From Gnetum montanum (lineage: Eukaryota; Streptophyta; Gnetopsida; Gnetales; Gnetaceae), in contig MNCI01019084.1 of assembly GCA_015680685.1 (NCBI GenBank), positions 124,001 through 188,000 of the forward strand: DNA of 64,000 bases, given 5' to 3'. The notes below the pieces were generated by a model. The model was not told where the DNA came from and did not search any database. It saw only the letters and a program-made list of their open reading frames with translations. A program made the translations under genes and the position numbers. This document shows, in pieces, positions 23,179-35,214 of this stretch. Positions within the stretch are counted from its first letter, which is position 1. Each line of letters begins with the position of its first letter.

Positions 23179-23519
23179 GAAAATTAGGAGTAGATTGCAG
23201 AGTTGTGCTCAAATGTTTTTGCAAAATTTTATTTGTTACAAGTAGGTATTATAAGGACCGCATAGACTAGGCAGTTGAACAAAATAGGAAATTTTCAAGA
23301 ACTCATAGTACTAGGCAAAGTTGGCTGAATCTCTTTAAAGTAAGTCATTTATAGTTCACACACAACGTAATTGTTACATTTTACATAACCACACGCTGCA
23401 ACAGCACACACACATACTTACATTAACTACTGAGTTTATTTGGAGGTATTTGGGCCTTGGTGTTGCCAGAGACCAGCAGGCACCTAAACCCTGTTCAAGG
23501 ACACTCGTTGGTGGTCGCG

Positions 23520-23905
23520 TCCCAAACGGTCGCCAACACTTTTGAAGGTTTAACTCCTTCTTGGACTTTGACCCTATGAGGATACCATCAGCAAGGACAC
23601 CGAAAAGGTCCATGAATAGCTGATCATTGATTTCAATGACCACCTGCACACCGTGTATATGTGTGCGGAAGCGGTCCACCTTGTTGAAAAAGAAGTTCAC
23701 CAGGGAGAGCATCTCAGCAGCAAGAACGCTTGGGTTCGGGGTTAGGAACAAATACATAAGCCCAGCATTTCAAAGATTCTTGACCAAGGATTTTGAGGCC
23801 TCGCTGTATATCCAACGCTATCTTGCATTTACTTCTCTGTACTTGAAGTAGATGTTTACCTCCTAGTTCCTGGTAGTTATCACCATCACCTCTTGGGACT
23901 TCTTC
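23520..23905 (-). pseudogene. Antisense gene G, exon 4 first part
   Basis: After acceptor ATTGTAG the frame reaches TPNPSVLAAEMLSLVNFFF, RTHIHGVQVVIEI and LFMDLFGVLADGI. These parallel TPSPDVSIAEMIGIVDSF, STRIKGVKIVFHL and LFSNLFGVPVDGI of copy Z. Three stops lie upstream. The frame loses similarity after SKSKKELNLQK (about 23540), where the insertion begins. Confidence 0.65.
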
Positions 23906-24007
23906 GCCCCTACAATAGTTTGCATAGAAACAGTTAGCATAAAAACACAAAAAATACAAAAAAATGGCAAAAACACTCTAGCATGCTATACCTACTGCTT
24001 AGCTTAC

Positions 24008-24282
24008 TAGGTTTATACGACAATGGGAATTCTGGAAGAGGGACAAAAACATCTTCCATGGGGATTGGTTTGAAGGGTTCCCATCCCTTATACAACCAAC
24101 CAAACTCCTTGCATCTACTATAGAGATTGGGATATTGGTCTGGATAGGTGTGGTATTTACCCCTGCATTGACCTATTACACCTGCATGGATATTCTCGGC
24201 AGAAGAGAATTCTCGCAGGGCCATCTCAACTATGGCCAACGCATCTGTATCGCCATGTAGCCCTTTCGCGTTGATATAAAAC
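24008..24282 (-). pseudogene. Antisense gene G, exon 3
   Basis: Open throughout: GDTDALAIVEMALREF, GVIGQCRGKYHTY and RCKEFGWLYKGWEPF align with DDGLALARTALETF, AVLGQTKGDIVHF and LCKARGWLRGDWS in copy Z. Acceptor TTACTAG and donor GTAAGCT bound it. The domain is not one I can name. Confidence 0.65.
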
Positions 24283-24364
24283 CTAGTAACAAAAGCATAG
24301 CGTTAACATTTGGCTAGCGTAGCAAACGTCACACAATGCAATAGAACGTGGGTACAAAACTCAC

Positions 24365-24814
24365 CCACCAGCATGGTAAACAGTTCCCGGTGGGTTGTGA
24401 TAGCACGTTCCCATATAACGTGTAATAAACAATGTGTTGTAGAGATGGTAGCAGTTGTACTCAGGCATATCCTAGATCCAAGCCAAATGCCTCAAACCTT
24501 GGGGGTGCTAACTGGATCCTTCTCCTTGCCCACTACTGACTGCCCCATCCTTCAAATACCTCAGAATACCCCAGGTTGCCCTAGGTAAAATGGTTTCTAG
24601 TATGATGGCTGCTGCCTCCTCTTCTATGTGTGACCAAACAATCACACTAAAGTGTTGGAGGAGGTATTGTAGGAACTTCTGTGTGCCTGCCCTGAACTAG
24701 ATTGCCTGATCTCCCACACATGTGTGAGGAGGAGGAACATAGGCCACTAGTTTATTCATGCAGCACAAGACCCCTACAATTTCTAAGACAATTAGAACTG
24801 GCCTTAATGCTATC
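24365..24814 (-). pseudogene. Antisense gene G, exon 2: NIF/FCP1-like domain
   Basis: Reads RPVLIVLEIVGVLC, then FRAGTQKFLQYLLQHFS, VIVWSHIEEEAA and NTLFI...NPPGTVY. This order matches the plant NLI-interacting-factor domain: a VLDLNGVL-type nucleophile loop, a WSS-type motif II, and an NTLLIDDSP...NPP end. The nucleophile Asp is Glu (VLEIVG) and the DD pair is absent, so phosphatase activity is unlikely even before decay. Stops occur at three places. The 450-nt length equals that of the exon in copies E and Z. Confidence 0.7.
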
Positions 24815-25626
24815 CTACACAACACAATGGAAAATGTTAGCACCGTGACCAAGAACAATACACACATAGCATAGCAAGAACTAGAATAGCAAGAATTAGC
24901 ATTTTGGCGAACCTCTACATAGCGTAGCAAAAAAAAACGACAAAGCAATAACACAACGAAACTAGCCTAGCGTGGCAACATAGCGATTAACCCTAGCAAT
25001 GTGATTAGCACTACACCTTGACAAAAACACTTGTCAAATGGTTGCATCACGCATGGCCAAACCCTCCTAAGGATCCTACGCTATGCCATTTGAAAGCCAA
25101 GTAACTTAAACTATCCAAACCCCCGCAGTTATGACAACCGCAACAATGGTGGTTTAGACGACCTTACATGCAACGTTAGTATAGCCTTTGTGCATCTGCC
25201 ATGGCCGAAACAACAACAACAACGATGTAAAGGCCAAAACAACGATAACGCAATGACAGAAAACATGGATAACTAAAATTGAATCACAAAAATAAAAGTA
25301 GAAAACAAAAATGATAATAGAAGCACAAGAAAAAAAAGAAGGCATAGTAGCCTATCGGGTTAATGGTGTGTCCTCCCGCACCACGATGCATGCTTGTGCC
25401 ACACGTCTTAGGATTTGCTTTACCTCCTTGACCTTTGCGAGTGCCAAGTGAGTGTGTTCTTTCTTTGAAGCCATCGTCCTGCTTGCAGACTCCTCCTCAT
25501 TGCTATGCAAAAAACACCTTGCTCTCTATTAGCACAATCGCTTTGGTCACCTAAATCACTTTGTGCTCCAAATGTGGGCTCTACGCTCTAATAGTGAGAA
25601 TGATAATCTTACCAAGGTTTAATCCC

Positions 25627-25634
25627 TATTTATG
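25627..25634 (-). promoter_or_regulatory. TATA-like box upstream of antisense gene G
   Basis: On the minus strand CCATAAATAGGG lies about 155 bp before the candidate ATG at 25474. It is the counterpart of the better TATATAAA box at 62445-62452 in copy Z. Confidence 0.35.
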
Positions 25635-25839
25635 GCCATAATGGTGAAAAATGGAAACTTGCCATTCTCTCTCTCCATTTAATGCAGGGTTTTTCATGCA
25701 GCGTGGCATGCTCGCCGTGAAATCGTAGCACTGTTGGCAATTAAAATGGATAGATCTAGGTGAAAGATCTTGGCATGCTTCGAGCTAACCATTTGCTTTC
25801 CCAAAAAAATGAAAAAATATATATATATTTCAGTTAACA

Positions 25840-26330
25840 GTTTGGAAAGACCTTAAACTAGTAGTCTTAGCGTAGTTGTGACTTTAGCGGTCTGGAAAGA
25901 CCTTAAAATAACAATCTTAGTGTAGCTACGACTTTAGCAGTTCGGAAAGACATTAAACTAGCATTCTTAGCAGAGCTGCGAATTTAGTGGTCCAGAAAGA
26001 CCTTAAACTAGTAGTCTTAGCGTAGCAGTGAATTTACCAGTTGGGAAAGACCTTAAACTAGCATTCCTAGTGTACAGTTTTACTCTAGTTAGTAGTCCAA
26101 AAAGACTTTAAACTAGCAATCTTAACCCTCTACGCGTTTGTAGTCTGCAATGACACTAAACTAGCTATTTCACATTTCTATATTAACAGTTTTACTTTTC
26201 TTATATACTACCAACTTTCCATATTATATACTAGTGGTTTTGTGTTTTACATCTAGGCAGTCCAAAATGACACTAAATTAGTAGCTTCACATTTGTACAT
26301 TGGTAGTTTTGCATTTTTTTGCAGTCTTGC
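25840..26330 (+). repeat. Minisatellite GG-AAAGACCTTAAACTAG upstream of pol
   Basis: About eight units of 55-65 bp with core GGAAAGACCTTAAACTAG, followed by TCTTAGCGTAGC-type sequence and decaying to the right. It sits between the antisense gene promoter and RT, exactly as the TTAAACTGCCAC array does in element Z. Confidence 0.85.
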
Positions 26331-26639
26331 ATCTTCGCGTCTTAACGGCCCGCCATAGCCTCAAATGGGTGAATTTTAATCTTTATATCATACTTACACA
26401 TTATCGCTGCTTTGCAAGTTTTCACTATACACAATTACTGTGAGTAGGTGCCTCCTAAACAGACTCCCATCTCATTTTAATAGGTTGAGAAAAAATGGAA
26501 ATCCATTGCGATCTCTCTACACCTTTAGGTTTAGCAGGTCCACATGACAAGCTCACAAGACAATTGAACCTAGACCTAATCAACTAGGGATCAACCGCAA
26601 CTAGCACCGTAGTGTCTTTAGAAACATCCCTAGACTAGC

Positions 26640-29600
26640 CTAAGCATCTCTTCTGAACCCTAGATTTAGAGGTCAAGGATGTAACTGAGAATCCTCTCAT
26701 CGAGACACCTATGACCACATCCAAGGGGGAAGTAAAAACATTAAAACTTAGCTCCCTCCTAGATGCATAGATGCACAAAGATGTAGCCAAGATTCTGCAA
26801 GACAACATTAAAGTTTTCGCATGGTCATACAACGACATGCCTGGTTTAGCTTCGAGGCTGATACAACACAACATTGTTCTAGACCCATGCATGAAGGCAG
26901 TCAAGCAGAAGGCTCGTAAGGTTAAACTAGAAATTGCACTAGCTGTAAGAGATCAAATCACCAAGCTATACCAAGCTGGTTTCATCTATGCAATTGATTA
27001 CTCGGAATGGGTATCCAACGTCATTGTGGTTTCTAAGAAAATGGGAGAAATATGAATCTATATAGACTTCCAGGATTAGAACAAGGTAACAATCAAAGAT
27101 GATTTTCCACTTCCAAGCATCGATCAACTCATTGACACTATAGCTAGTCATGCTCTGTTATCCTTCATGGATGGTTTCTCTGGCTACAACCAAATTTGCA
27201 TTAACCCAAAGCATTAGCTAACAACAACCTTTATGACCCCATGGGGTACCTTTTGTTACACTATGATGCCTTTTGGGCTCAAGAATGCCGGAGCAACCTA
27301 CTAGCAATCCATGACTCACATCTTCAGTGACTACATCCTAGAAATGCTAAATAACTACATGGGTGATATAGCGGTCAAGTCCAAAGAAGCCGCTAATCAC
27401 CCACACGATCTAGGGGTAGTCCTCAAGTGTTGTCAAATGCATGATTTGTGCCTTAATCCTAAAAAGTGTGTCTTTGGGGTGAAAATCGGATGCATGTTAG
27501 GGTTTGTAGTATCAGAGGATGGGATACGAGTGGACCTTAACAAAGTTAAGGCCATCGTCAACTTGGCACCTCCTACAAACCTTAAGGAAGTGTGTGGTTT
27601 GCAAGGTAGGGTACAGTTCATCTGAAGGTTTATAGCAAAGTTAACTGACAAGTTACACCTCATGCAACATCTTCTAAAGAAAGGGGTTAATTTCAAATGG
27701 ACAACTCAATGTCAACAAGCCTTCAATGACTTGGAGAAAGAGCTTTTGCACCTCCCAACTGTGCATCCACCACTGAGGGATAAGCCTTTCTTCATCTACC
27801 TTGCCACCTCTGACACATCTATCACAGCACTGTTATGTCAGAAACAAGACAATGGATCTGAGATACCAGTGTATTATTTGAGTCATGCATTAATAGCGTA
27901 TGAGGTGAAATACAACAAAGTAGAGAGGAATTGCCTTGCCTTAGTATTTACATTAAAAAAGTGGAGGCATTACTTGTTTTGCAGTACAATTAACATCATT
28001 TGCAAAAGCAATATACTTTGGGCTATCACTAACAACATGTTTGAAAGTAGCAGGATAGCCCGATGGAAAGCAATAACCATAGAATTTGACTTACACTATG
28101 TGAGCCAGTCATCGACGAAGGGTCAAGCCATAGCGATGCAACTTACAGCCTCACCCGTCGACGACTAGGCAACCATAGATCCCAAATTCCCAGACGAGCA
28201 TGTTAGCACTATCAATGTCATCCCATCGCACTTGGAAGCTATTTTACACTTCGATGGCACCTCGACCACGTGGGGAGGTAGTGCAGCTACCATCATTACA
28301 TTCCCCTCTAGGGAAATGCACCCGTTTTCTTATCGTTTTATGTTCCCCTGCACCAACAATGTGGTAAAGTACGAGGGGCTACTCAGAGGCCTCTCAGCTA
28401 CCCAGACACTACGCATCCAACCCCTGGTGATTCGCAAAGATTCACAACTAGTTGTGAATCAAATCACTGAGGTCTATGCCTGCAAATATATGCACCTACA
28501 ATCCTATTGTGATCTAGTAAAAAGCCTACTCAAATAGTTTGCAACTATGGATGTGCAACACGTGCCATGCAATGAGAACACCGTAGCAGACACCTTAGCC
28601 ACCCTAGCACAATATTCCACCACACTTGTTTGCAATTCTACCGAGTTCGATTGTCGAATGTACTAAGCCCATCACTTAGGAAGGACACGCTGATATTAGT
28701 GCTGCGGATACCTAGGAGTGGTATGCCAACAATAAAGCCTACCTGCAACATGGTGAACCCCCAAGCGGACTAACATCTTCCCAGAGAGATGTGATCCATA
28801 AGCATTCCTAACAATATATGCTCATGGGAAATGATGCCCTATGCAAACATTCCTATGATGAGATATTGTTGGCATGTGTGGGTGAGGAGCAGGTACGGAA
28901 GGTGATTAATGAAGTACATGAGGGACTGTGTGGTGGACACATAGCATCTAGGGCTATGGCTATGAAAATTAGACGCCTAGGTTACTACTGATCCCATATG
29001 GAATGTGACTACCTATCAAAAGTCAAGACGTGTGACAAGTTCCAGAGATATGCAAATCTCATACACATCTCACCTACGGAGTTGCGTCCAACATAGATCA
29101 CGTGGCCTTTCTAGTGATGGGGACTAGACCTCATAGGACCTATCACACCTAAGTCTTTCGCAGGGCATAGCTTCGTCATCACTACCATTGAGTATTTTAC
29201 TAAGTGGGTAGAAGCTATCTCGCTAAGGAAGATGACATCTTAGTAGGTTTGCCACTTCATCTTGGGTAACATCATGACAAGGTTTGGGCTTCTGATGACT
29301 ATTGTAACCGACAATGGACCACAGTTCAATAATACAGAAACCTGAACCTTCTAAAAACCTGGGCATCAGGCAATCATTCTCCTTCCCATATTACCCACAA
29401 GCGAACAGGAAGGCAGAGGCTACAAATAAGTCCATCATCAACTTGCTGAAGAGGAAGCTTAACAATAGCAAGAGGTGATGGCATGAGCAAATCCTCTATG
29501 TGCTATGGGCTTACAAGACGACATGCAAGACCACGACAAGTAAGACTCCTTATAGTCTTGTTTATGGATCTGAAGCTGTGTTGCCTCTTGAGTTGCAAGT

Positions 29601-29958
29601 ACCGTCACTCTGGATGATCCTATCTGATGTCATGAGCGAAGCCTAGAACAATAAGTCAAGAGTTATTAGCTTTGACTCAATAGAGGAGGAGCATGCACAA
29701 ACGATGAGTCACATAGAGCATTACTAAAGTAAGCAACAACAAAAACATCATGCAAACCCACATCAATGGCCAATTCAAAAGGGAGACCTTATCCTCAAGG
29801 CTGTCCATGATCATGTGAGCAAGTTCTCAGCAAACTGGAAAGGCCCATACATGGTCAATAAAGCCTTTGGGAATAGAGCCTTCAAGATGGAGAACATGGA
29901 CGGCAACAAGTTTACAAACCCAGTGAATCACTTGTACCTCAAGCTATACTACATCTAA
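26640..29958 (+). pseudogene. Tat-type pol of element G: RT-RH-aRH-INT
   Basis: Domains on the plus strand: RT about 26771-27640 (FAWSYNDMPGL, LYQAGFIYAIDYSEWVSN, FSGYNQ, MPFGLKNAGATY), RNase H 27700-28168, archaeal-type RNase H 28232-28560 (FPCTNNVVKYEGLL, DSQLVVNQIT), integrase about 28850-29958 (GLCGGHI, GLDLIGPI, VTDNGPQFNN, ending KGPYMVNKAFGN). The RT active site reads YMGD instead of YVDD (27356-27367). Several stops and frame losses, especially in integrase after 29340. No gag or protease was found between the upstream minisatellite and RT. Confidence 0.9.
28232..28537 (+). pseudogene. Second RNase H (aRH) of element G
   Basis: ILHFDGTSTTWGGSAA, FPCTNNVVKYEGL, IRKDSQLVVNQITEVYACKY and LQSYCDLVKSL match the Tat-lineage aRH domain. 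The Asp of HFDGT and of KDSQL are retained. The Glu of the usual AEYEAL block is Lys-Tyr-Glu here. Confidence 0.85.
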
Positions 29959-29964
29959 TCACAT

Positions 29965-30260
29965 GGACCAAACAACCAAATGTCCACTACGATGTAAAAC
30001 TGGCAAAGATGAGCAAACATTTGCTACGATGTAAAATTAGCACAGATTATCCACTACGACGTAAAACTGGCAAAGGTGGCAAAAATTCGATACAACGTAA
30101 AACTGGCACAGATAGTCCCCTATGACTATAAACTGGCACAGCACATCCGCTATGATGTTAAACTAGCACATACGGTCTATTGGGACCTTAAACCAAGACA
30201 ACAGTTTGCTGGGACCTTAAACCAGCACATGGTCTACCAGGACCTTAAATTGGATTCGCG
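29965..30260 (+). repeat. Minisatellite CTACGATGTAAAACTGGCA downstream of integrase
   Basis: About nine units of roughly 30 bp, drifting to GGGACCTTAAACCAG at the right end. It begins just after the integrase stop at 29956-29958. The core TAAAACT/TTAAACT is shared with the upstream array. Confidence 0.85.
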
Positions 30261-31625
30261 GCACGTCCCCAGCATGCATCTGCACCAAGTACACATCAAG
30301 CGAGTGTGCACAATGCTGACGTGTGATGGGATGTTGTAGTTCCAGAATGTAGTTCACAATGCAATGAGAACATGATATGGAACATATGCAACACTGCTGC
30401 TCTCAACATCTTGCTGATCCCCTGGGGATGTCGTATGACATCTGACTGACCCCCCAGACCTACCGTCACCATGGCCCATTACCTTGACAGTAGTTTTTTG
30501 GTCAGTGCCTACTTCTAGAGTTTCAACAGTATTGTGGCCCAGCCATAATATTGTTACCCTCTAGCTCCCTGCTAGCATCTGAGCTCAAACGACATTTAGC
30601 TATGTGGTAGCTGATCTCATAGCTGAATTGAGAATGCATGCCTTAGGCATGGATTCCAAAGCATCTGCACTCATAGTAACTCCTCGCTCCTTCGATGCTA
30701 GCTCCTCCATGTTGATGCTACCAAGGCCATTGTTGGCCTTCTTACTTTGGACACCATGCACTAGCAAAGGTATCCAAGAGCTTCAACAACATCTACAGTA
30801 AGCAAGAGTTGTTCCCTCATTTTGCATCATGGCTATTTCTTCTAGTTCGCTCTCTATTGTGTTTGTAGGGTGTGTTCCAAAGAGGCATCAGTCAAAGGTG
30901 TGTCTTGCCATAGAAGGAAATGATATAGTGTTGCGAAGTGATTATCTTGACTAGCTTGGCTACTTCAGAGTGCACATCATGTCCTACCTTCTAAGCTTCT
31001 TCCCTTTACCTTACTTCTTGCATCCAAAATTTCTACTCGTTCCCCTCTTTTACAAGCTTTTCCCAATGCCTATCAAGCCTTCCTGTTTGCTCATCCACAA
31101 AATCAATGGCGTGCATAACATAGCTCACCGCATGGAAGCATCTGTAGGTAGGTTAAAACCTCCATGTGGATGTAACACAACTCATCTGGGGAAGAAAACA
31201 CCCATCCTACAACAAGATTGTTTGAAAATGTAAACGACAAAACAACAAAAGGAAAAAGCATAAGAGAGCATAAGCTCATGCACAAAAAAAAAACATGCCT
31301 AAAGCAAATGGCACGTAAGCTATTTCACAATCACCCTCTCCAAGCATTTCGACGAGAGGTCGAAGGTTAGCAAAAGCAAATATGACCATGCGAACGACTC
31401 CCTCATGAGCACTCTGACGAGGGATTCTACTAAGTTTCATCATTATCCTTTTCCTGAACCTCCTTCCTCCCTGCTTAGCCCTTTCCCCCCGTAAAAATCA
31501 ATTGAACACTCTCAAGCACAACTAAGCAATGTCTTAATGATCACCGAACAACAATGATGGCATTATTTCTTCCGTGGTGTTTCATATTCTTTGTCAACGT
31601 CTCTCAGGCCCATCCTTCAGACGTC
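30261..31625 (+). other. 3' untranslated region of element G
   Basis: No recognised domain. Frames of 60-87 residues are not supported by any motif. The stretch runs from the minisatellite to the polypurine tract. Confidence 0.45.
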
Positions 31626-31627
31626 GA

Positions 31628-31641
31628 CAAAGAGAGGCCAA
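31628..31641 (+). other. Polypurine tract of element G
   Basis: CAAAGAGAGGCCAA immediately before the LTR start TGAAACACCC. The matching site at 58326-58339 reads CAAAGAGGGGCCAA before TGGAACTCC. Confidence 0.7.
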
Positions 31642-33248
31642 TGAAACACCCTAAATTTTCAGGAAATCCTTGCTTCATCAGGTCTTTGCGATTCAAGCAA
31701 CATCATGTTACTTTGGCAAGAAATGGATGTTCTAGGCTTTAGGCTATACAGTTTGGCAAATTTTCTAGCTAGGTAATTCGTCTAGCTGACAGCCTACACT
31801 AAAGAAATATGGAGAGTTATCGACAATGCTCAAAATGCATAAAACAGTCTGACAAGTTTTCTAGTCGAGGAGTTTGCTACGCTACACTACGCTATATAGT
31901 GTAGCAAGCTTTGAGAGACAGTTGTTCAAATAGTCAACCGTAAATTGTTACAAGACAAGATGCTACACAATGTAGCACAATGTAGTGAGAGCAAGACAGG
32001 AACGCCTGGCTTACTTAGTGATTTCAATTGCACTCAGTTAGTGCCTCTGGCCTTCGAAAATAGTTGCTTCGCTCAGCTCCAAGTTCTTCAACAATGGTCC
32101 TTCACCAGAAAGTGGAAAACTTAGCAAAAAGCAAGCCATGTTAGTTGCTACACTAGATAGTGTAGCACAGCGTAGCAACTCTACAGGAATAACGAAAGGC
32201 ATCTCAAAGGGCAAGATTAGCAAGTTCACAAGTTTCACAGTGCAAAAGGAAAAGTTTGCAGATTGTCGGCATTTTTGCAACTAAGGTTAGTTGCTACGTT
32301 ATGCTATGCTACATAACGTAGCAAGTATGCATGCTTTAAAGGTTTCCAGCACATGCAACAAGATGCAATGTAAGTTTTTACTTCAAACTAGTGGCTACGC
32401 TATGCTACGCTGCATAGTGTAGCACATCGTAGCAAGATGCTACGCTATGCTGACATGCTACACTACAAAGCATGGCACAATATAACAAGCAATTACGCTA
32501 CATCAATGCACTTCACCTATTTGCACCGTTGGCACACATCTCCAAGTTCTAATAGTAGAATTACAGTGTGGCAGGCTCGTAATTATGGCATGGTAGGCTC
32601 ATCCAATGGTCATGCACATCCATGTAGCATAGACAAGTCAACATTGGCCTAGGACATGTGGATTCCAAACTGCATCTTTCACATGTCCTTGGCCCTATAA
32701 ATACCCCAATCAGTGATGCTCAGGGGGTCAGTTGGTTAGTGAATTGGTTGGCTAGCAAGCAAAAAGTTAGCATTGTAAACATCTTGTTTGACATTGCAAA
32801 CAGTTGGCACTCTCATTTTGGTATTCTATTTTGCTCTTTCTTGCTAGCCCCATAGAATTATGCATTGTTAACTCCTGAGTCCACATTCAAGCATACAGCT
32901 GTCTTACTCTAAACGTCTTCGTTACTCTTAGGATCCCTACGCCCCTTAGTGCTGTGCAACCAATTGTATCCACCTTGACAGAGTGAAGTCACATTCTTGA
33001 AGTGGTGCATTTTTCTGATTGCATTCTACTTTGTTTTCTTGCTTATCATTGCATTTTACATCATTTTTTGCCCCTTTTGCATTTAAAGATTAGTTTATGC
33101 TACAAGTCCCATTTACAGATTATTTGTTTGCAAAAGGTTATATTAACACTGGTTAAGTCCCTGTCTGATCGACCAGACCGTTCACGGCACCCCATTTCTG
33201 TTTTATCCAGCATGGCCCTTGCGCAAATTTGGGGTTAAGATTGTCACA
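31642..33248 (+). mobile_element. 3' LTR of element G (hairpin-rich LTR F)
   Basis: Start fixed by the polypurine tract and TGAAACACC, which is also the start of LTR X. A TATA box (TATAAATA, 32696-32703) marks the promoter. The end is placed at TTGTCACA (33241-33248), about 540 bp after the TATA box, and is approximate. Apart from its first ten bases this LTR differs from LTR X/E/Z: the GTATACGCC array is replaced by GCTACGCTATGC hairpins, so it belongs to a separate subfamily. Confidence 0.65.
31870..32460 (+). repeat. Series of GCTACGCTA hairpins in LTR F
   Basis: Four or more inverted repeats of related sequence. TTGCTACGTTATG (32291-32303) pairs perfectly with CATAACGTAGCAA (32312-32324). 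GCTACACT (32147-32154) pairs with AGTGTAGC (32159-32166). TTGCTAC (31874-31880) pairs with GTAGCAA (31901-31907). A further copy lies near 32394-32428. All are upstream of the TATA box. Confidence 0.8.
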
Positions 33249-33249
33249 A

Positions 33250-34033
33250 TCGACGACTTCTTGGTGCTTTCCAGCTACCATCATTTTCAGTCACTACACA
33301 TGGAGGTAACACCATTTAATTTTACTTGAAGGATGCCCTCCAATCTAAAGCCTGAGTGCCTCTCTCAATATAAGACCCAAGGTAAAAGGATCACATTCCA
33401 AAACCACAAGTAACATGCATATCAAGCAATAGTTGAATACAAGCCAAAAGACTTATTAAAGATCATTCCATCAAGCCTAAGATATCTTTAACTTTGTAGG
33501 TATAACATGGAATTCTTCTTATTAGTCATCATCCCCTAGCCTCTCTTCTCAATGTGCCAATTTTGTAATGCATCTTATGCCAAAGTATTTGTATATTTGT
33601 ATTTCTCTGCATTAATCTTATCATGTGTCTAGTCCCAATTCTTGTATCTTGAGTGTTAAAGCTATCAGAGTAGATTTTTCCAATTGTGGAAAAATGATGA
33701 ATTTTCCAATGGAAATTTGTATATCAGTTGTAAGCCTTGGACCTTGGAAGTATTTCATGTGTCATGTGTTTGTAGTTTAACATGTTTAGTAGAGGCTCTT
33801 GGTCTCTCAAGGTTCATCATGATTCCTTGTGTTATACTTTAAGATTGTGTTCATGATTCCAAGCTTCTTATGATGATTTTAGCTTCACTCTGATGTCTTA
33901 TAGTTCTTTTGACACACTTCCTTAGGTTTTATCTTTTATCTAGAATTCAAGATAGAAAGTATGATTCTGGGAAGTGTGCATTGACTATCTTGCATTAATG
34001 TGAGGGTACTAATGTAGTCCCTACCAAGCCTAG
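33250..34033. other. No gene recognised
   Basis: AT-rich intergenic sequence between two LTRs; no conserved frame or repeat identified. Confidence 0.4.
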
Positions 34034-34902
34034 TGATGAGTGGTGAGGTACACCTACACTCAACCATACAAATACGAGCATTTAACACATGATCCAATCG
34101 AACTCCGCAAATAGGCTAGTTGTGGTATCTAGATAGTTGCTCATTGATCGTAGTTCACTGTCTTCCCACCTGGACTAATATATGCTTTGTCATGTATGGT
34201 TTAGTCCAGAGTGAGGTGTATGATGTGGTTTCTAACCTAGTGCTACTCCTAGAGGCAATGAAAGGTAACTTTAATTAAGCTAGGAGGAAAAGGGAGAGAG
34301 AGTTAAGCTAATAGGAAGTGGGATGAGAGAACCTAAGCTACCCTAAGTGCAATGAGCATCTATTCCAAAATCATCCGTACACATCTTAGACCTCATGTAC
34401 AACTACTACCGGGATTACTAAGCATAGATCCTAGGTACGCTACTAGGATACCAAGTAGTCACACTTAAATGCACGTGATTAAGTCGTACTCATTCCACAT
34501 TTAATAACAAGGATAGGAGTTGAGGGTAAAGAAGTATTAATTAAGAAAATAATTAAATAATTAAACTAAGTGAATGCTGCAATGATGAAGTAATCTTGAT
34601 CTTTATTTTTGATCATGTGCATGTCTAAGTATGTCACACTCAAATGAAGGTGTTGTACAATTACAACCATTACACTATGGGCATGCACTAGGAGAAAGGG
34701 TTGAGAAGAACTAAAAATGACAACTAACTGCTAACTGAACTACTACTTCCCTTCATGTGCCTACATTGAATTTATAGGCCTACACAGGAGTCACAATATC
34801 ATGTATCTGATATCATTATTTAGGTCACGATATCGCGTACCCGATATCGTGGGTCCGATATCGTAGGTCTGATATTGGAGCCTAATGAATCATGATTCAT
34901 CA
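34034..34902 (-). mobile_element. 3' LTR, GATATC family, minus orientation
   Basis: On the minus strand it starts TGATGAATCATGATTCATT, preceded by a GGAGATA tract (34903-34910), and ends CTCATCA at 34034. Size 869 bp. It matches 1-318 and, more distantly, 43422-44247. A GATATC array (34790-34885) lies just upstream of a TATA box (TATAAA, 34771-34776). The internal region extends to higher coordinates. Confidence 0.8.
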
Positions 34903-35214
34903 TATCTCCATGACTGAATGAAAACTTGTCCTATAGTTGAACAAAATGAGAACAAGCCCCATTGATTTCACAATGGATAGGTATGGGAGTATTGACTAAC
35001 TAGGAATTTATTCATGTCGTAGTGGAGAATTGAATCAAACAAAATTCAAACACAAACACAAAATTGCAAAATTGCAAAATTTTATTGGAACTCATGTGGT
35101 TCCAAGTGGTGGTGGCTCCTCCATGGGTTGCTACCCCTTGTCTTGTGCTCCAATTTTTAGGATTTGGTGGCTTTGAAGGAGTGCTTGGAGCTTTTCCTTT
35201 TCAGTTTGGGGATC

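Larger units (their letters stand above)
20630..23400. mobile_element. Insertion splitting exon 4 of antisense gene G
   Basis: The antisense protein alignment stops at about 23540 and resumes at about 20620. The intervening DNA has different composition, with a GC-rich block at 21500-22050, a host-like gene fragment and an LTR-like promoter. Exact ends and a target duplication could not be fixed, partly because of the gap at 22820-23178. Confidence 0.55.
18078..25474 (-). pseudogene. Antisense multi-exon gene of element G (NIF-like + coiled coil)
   Basis: Homologue of the spliced gene at 59479-62106. Exon 2 is 24814-24365 (450 nt), exon 3 is 24282-24008 (275 nt) and exon 4 begins at about 23905 and is split by an insertion, resuming near 20620. 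AG/GT splice borders and phases (2, 2, 1) match those in copy Z. Beyond exon 4 there are further exon-like segments (about 20030-19917, 19770-19213, 19116-18336, 18220-18078) ending with Glu-rich and coiled-coil parts that Z lacks. A candidate ATG (MASKKEHTHLALAK) sits at 25474, but exon 1 and its donor are not resolved. Several stops are present, so it is not functional. It lies opposite to the pol of element G. Confidence 0.7.

Noticed and set aside
22808-23245. Open frames of 125-145 residues
   Set aside because: They are almost entirely undetermined bases in the assembly gap.
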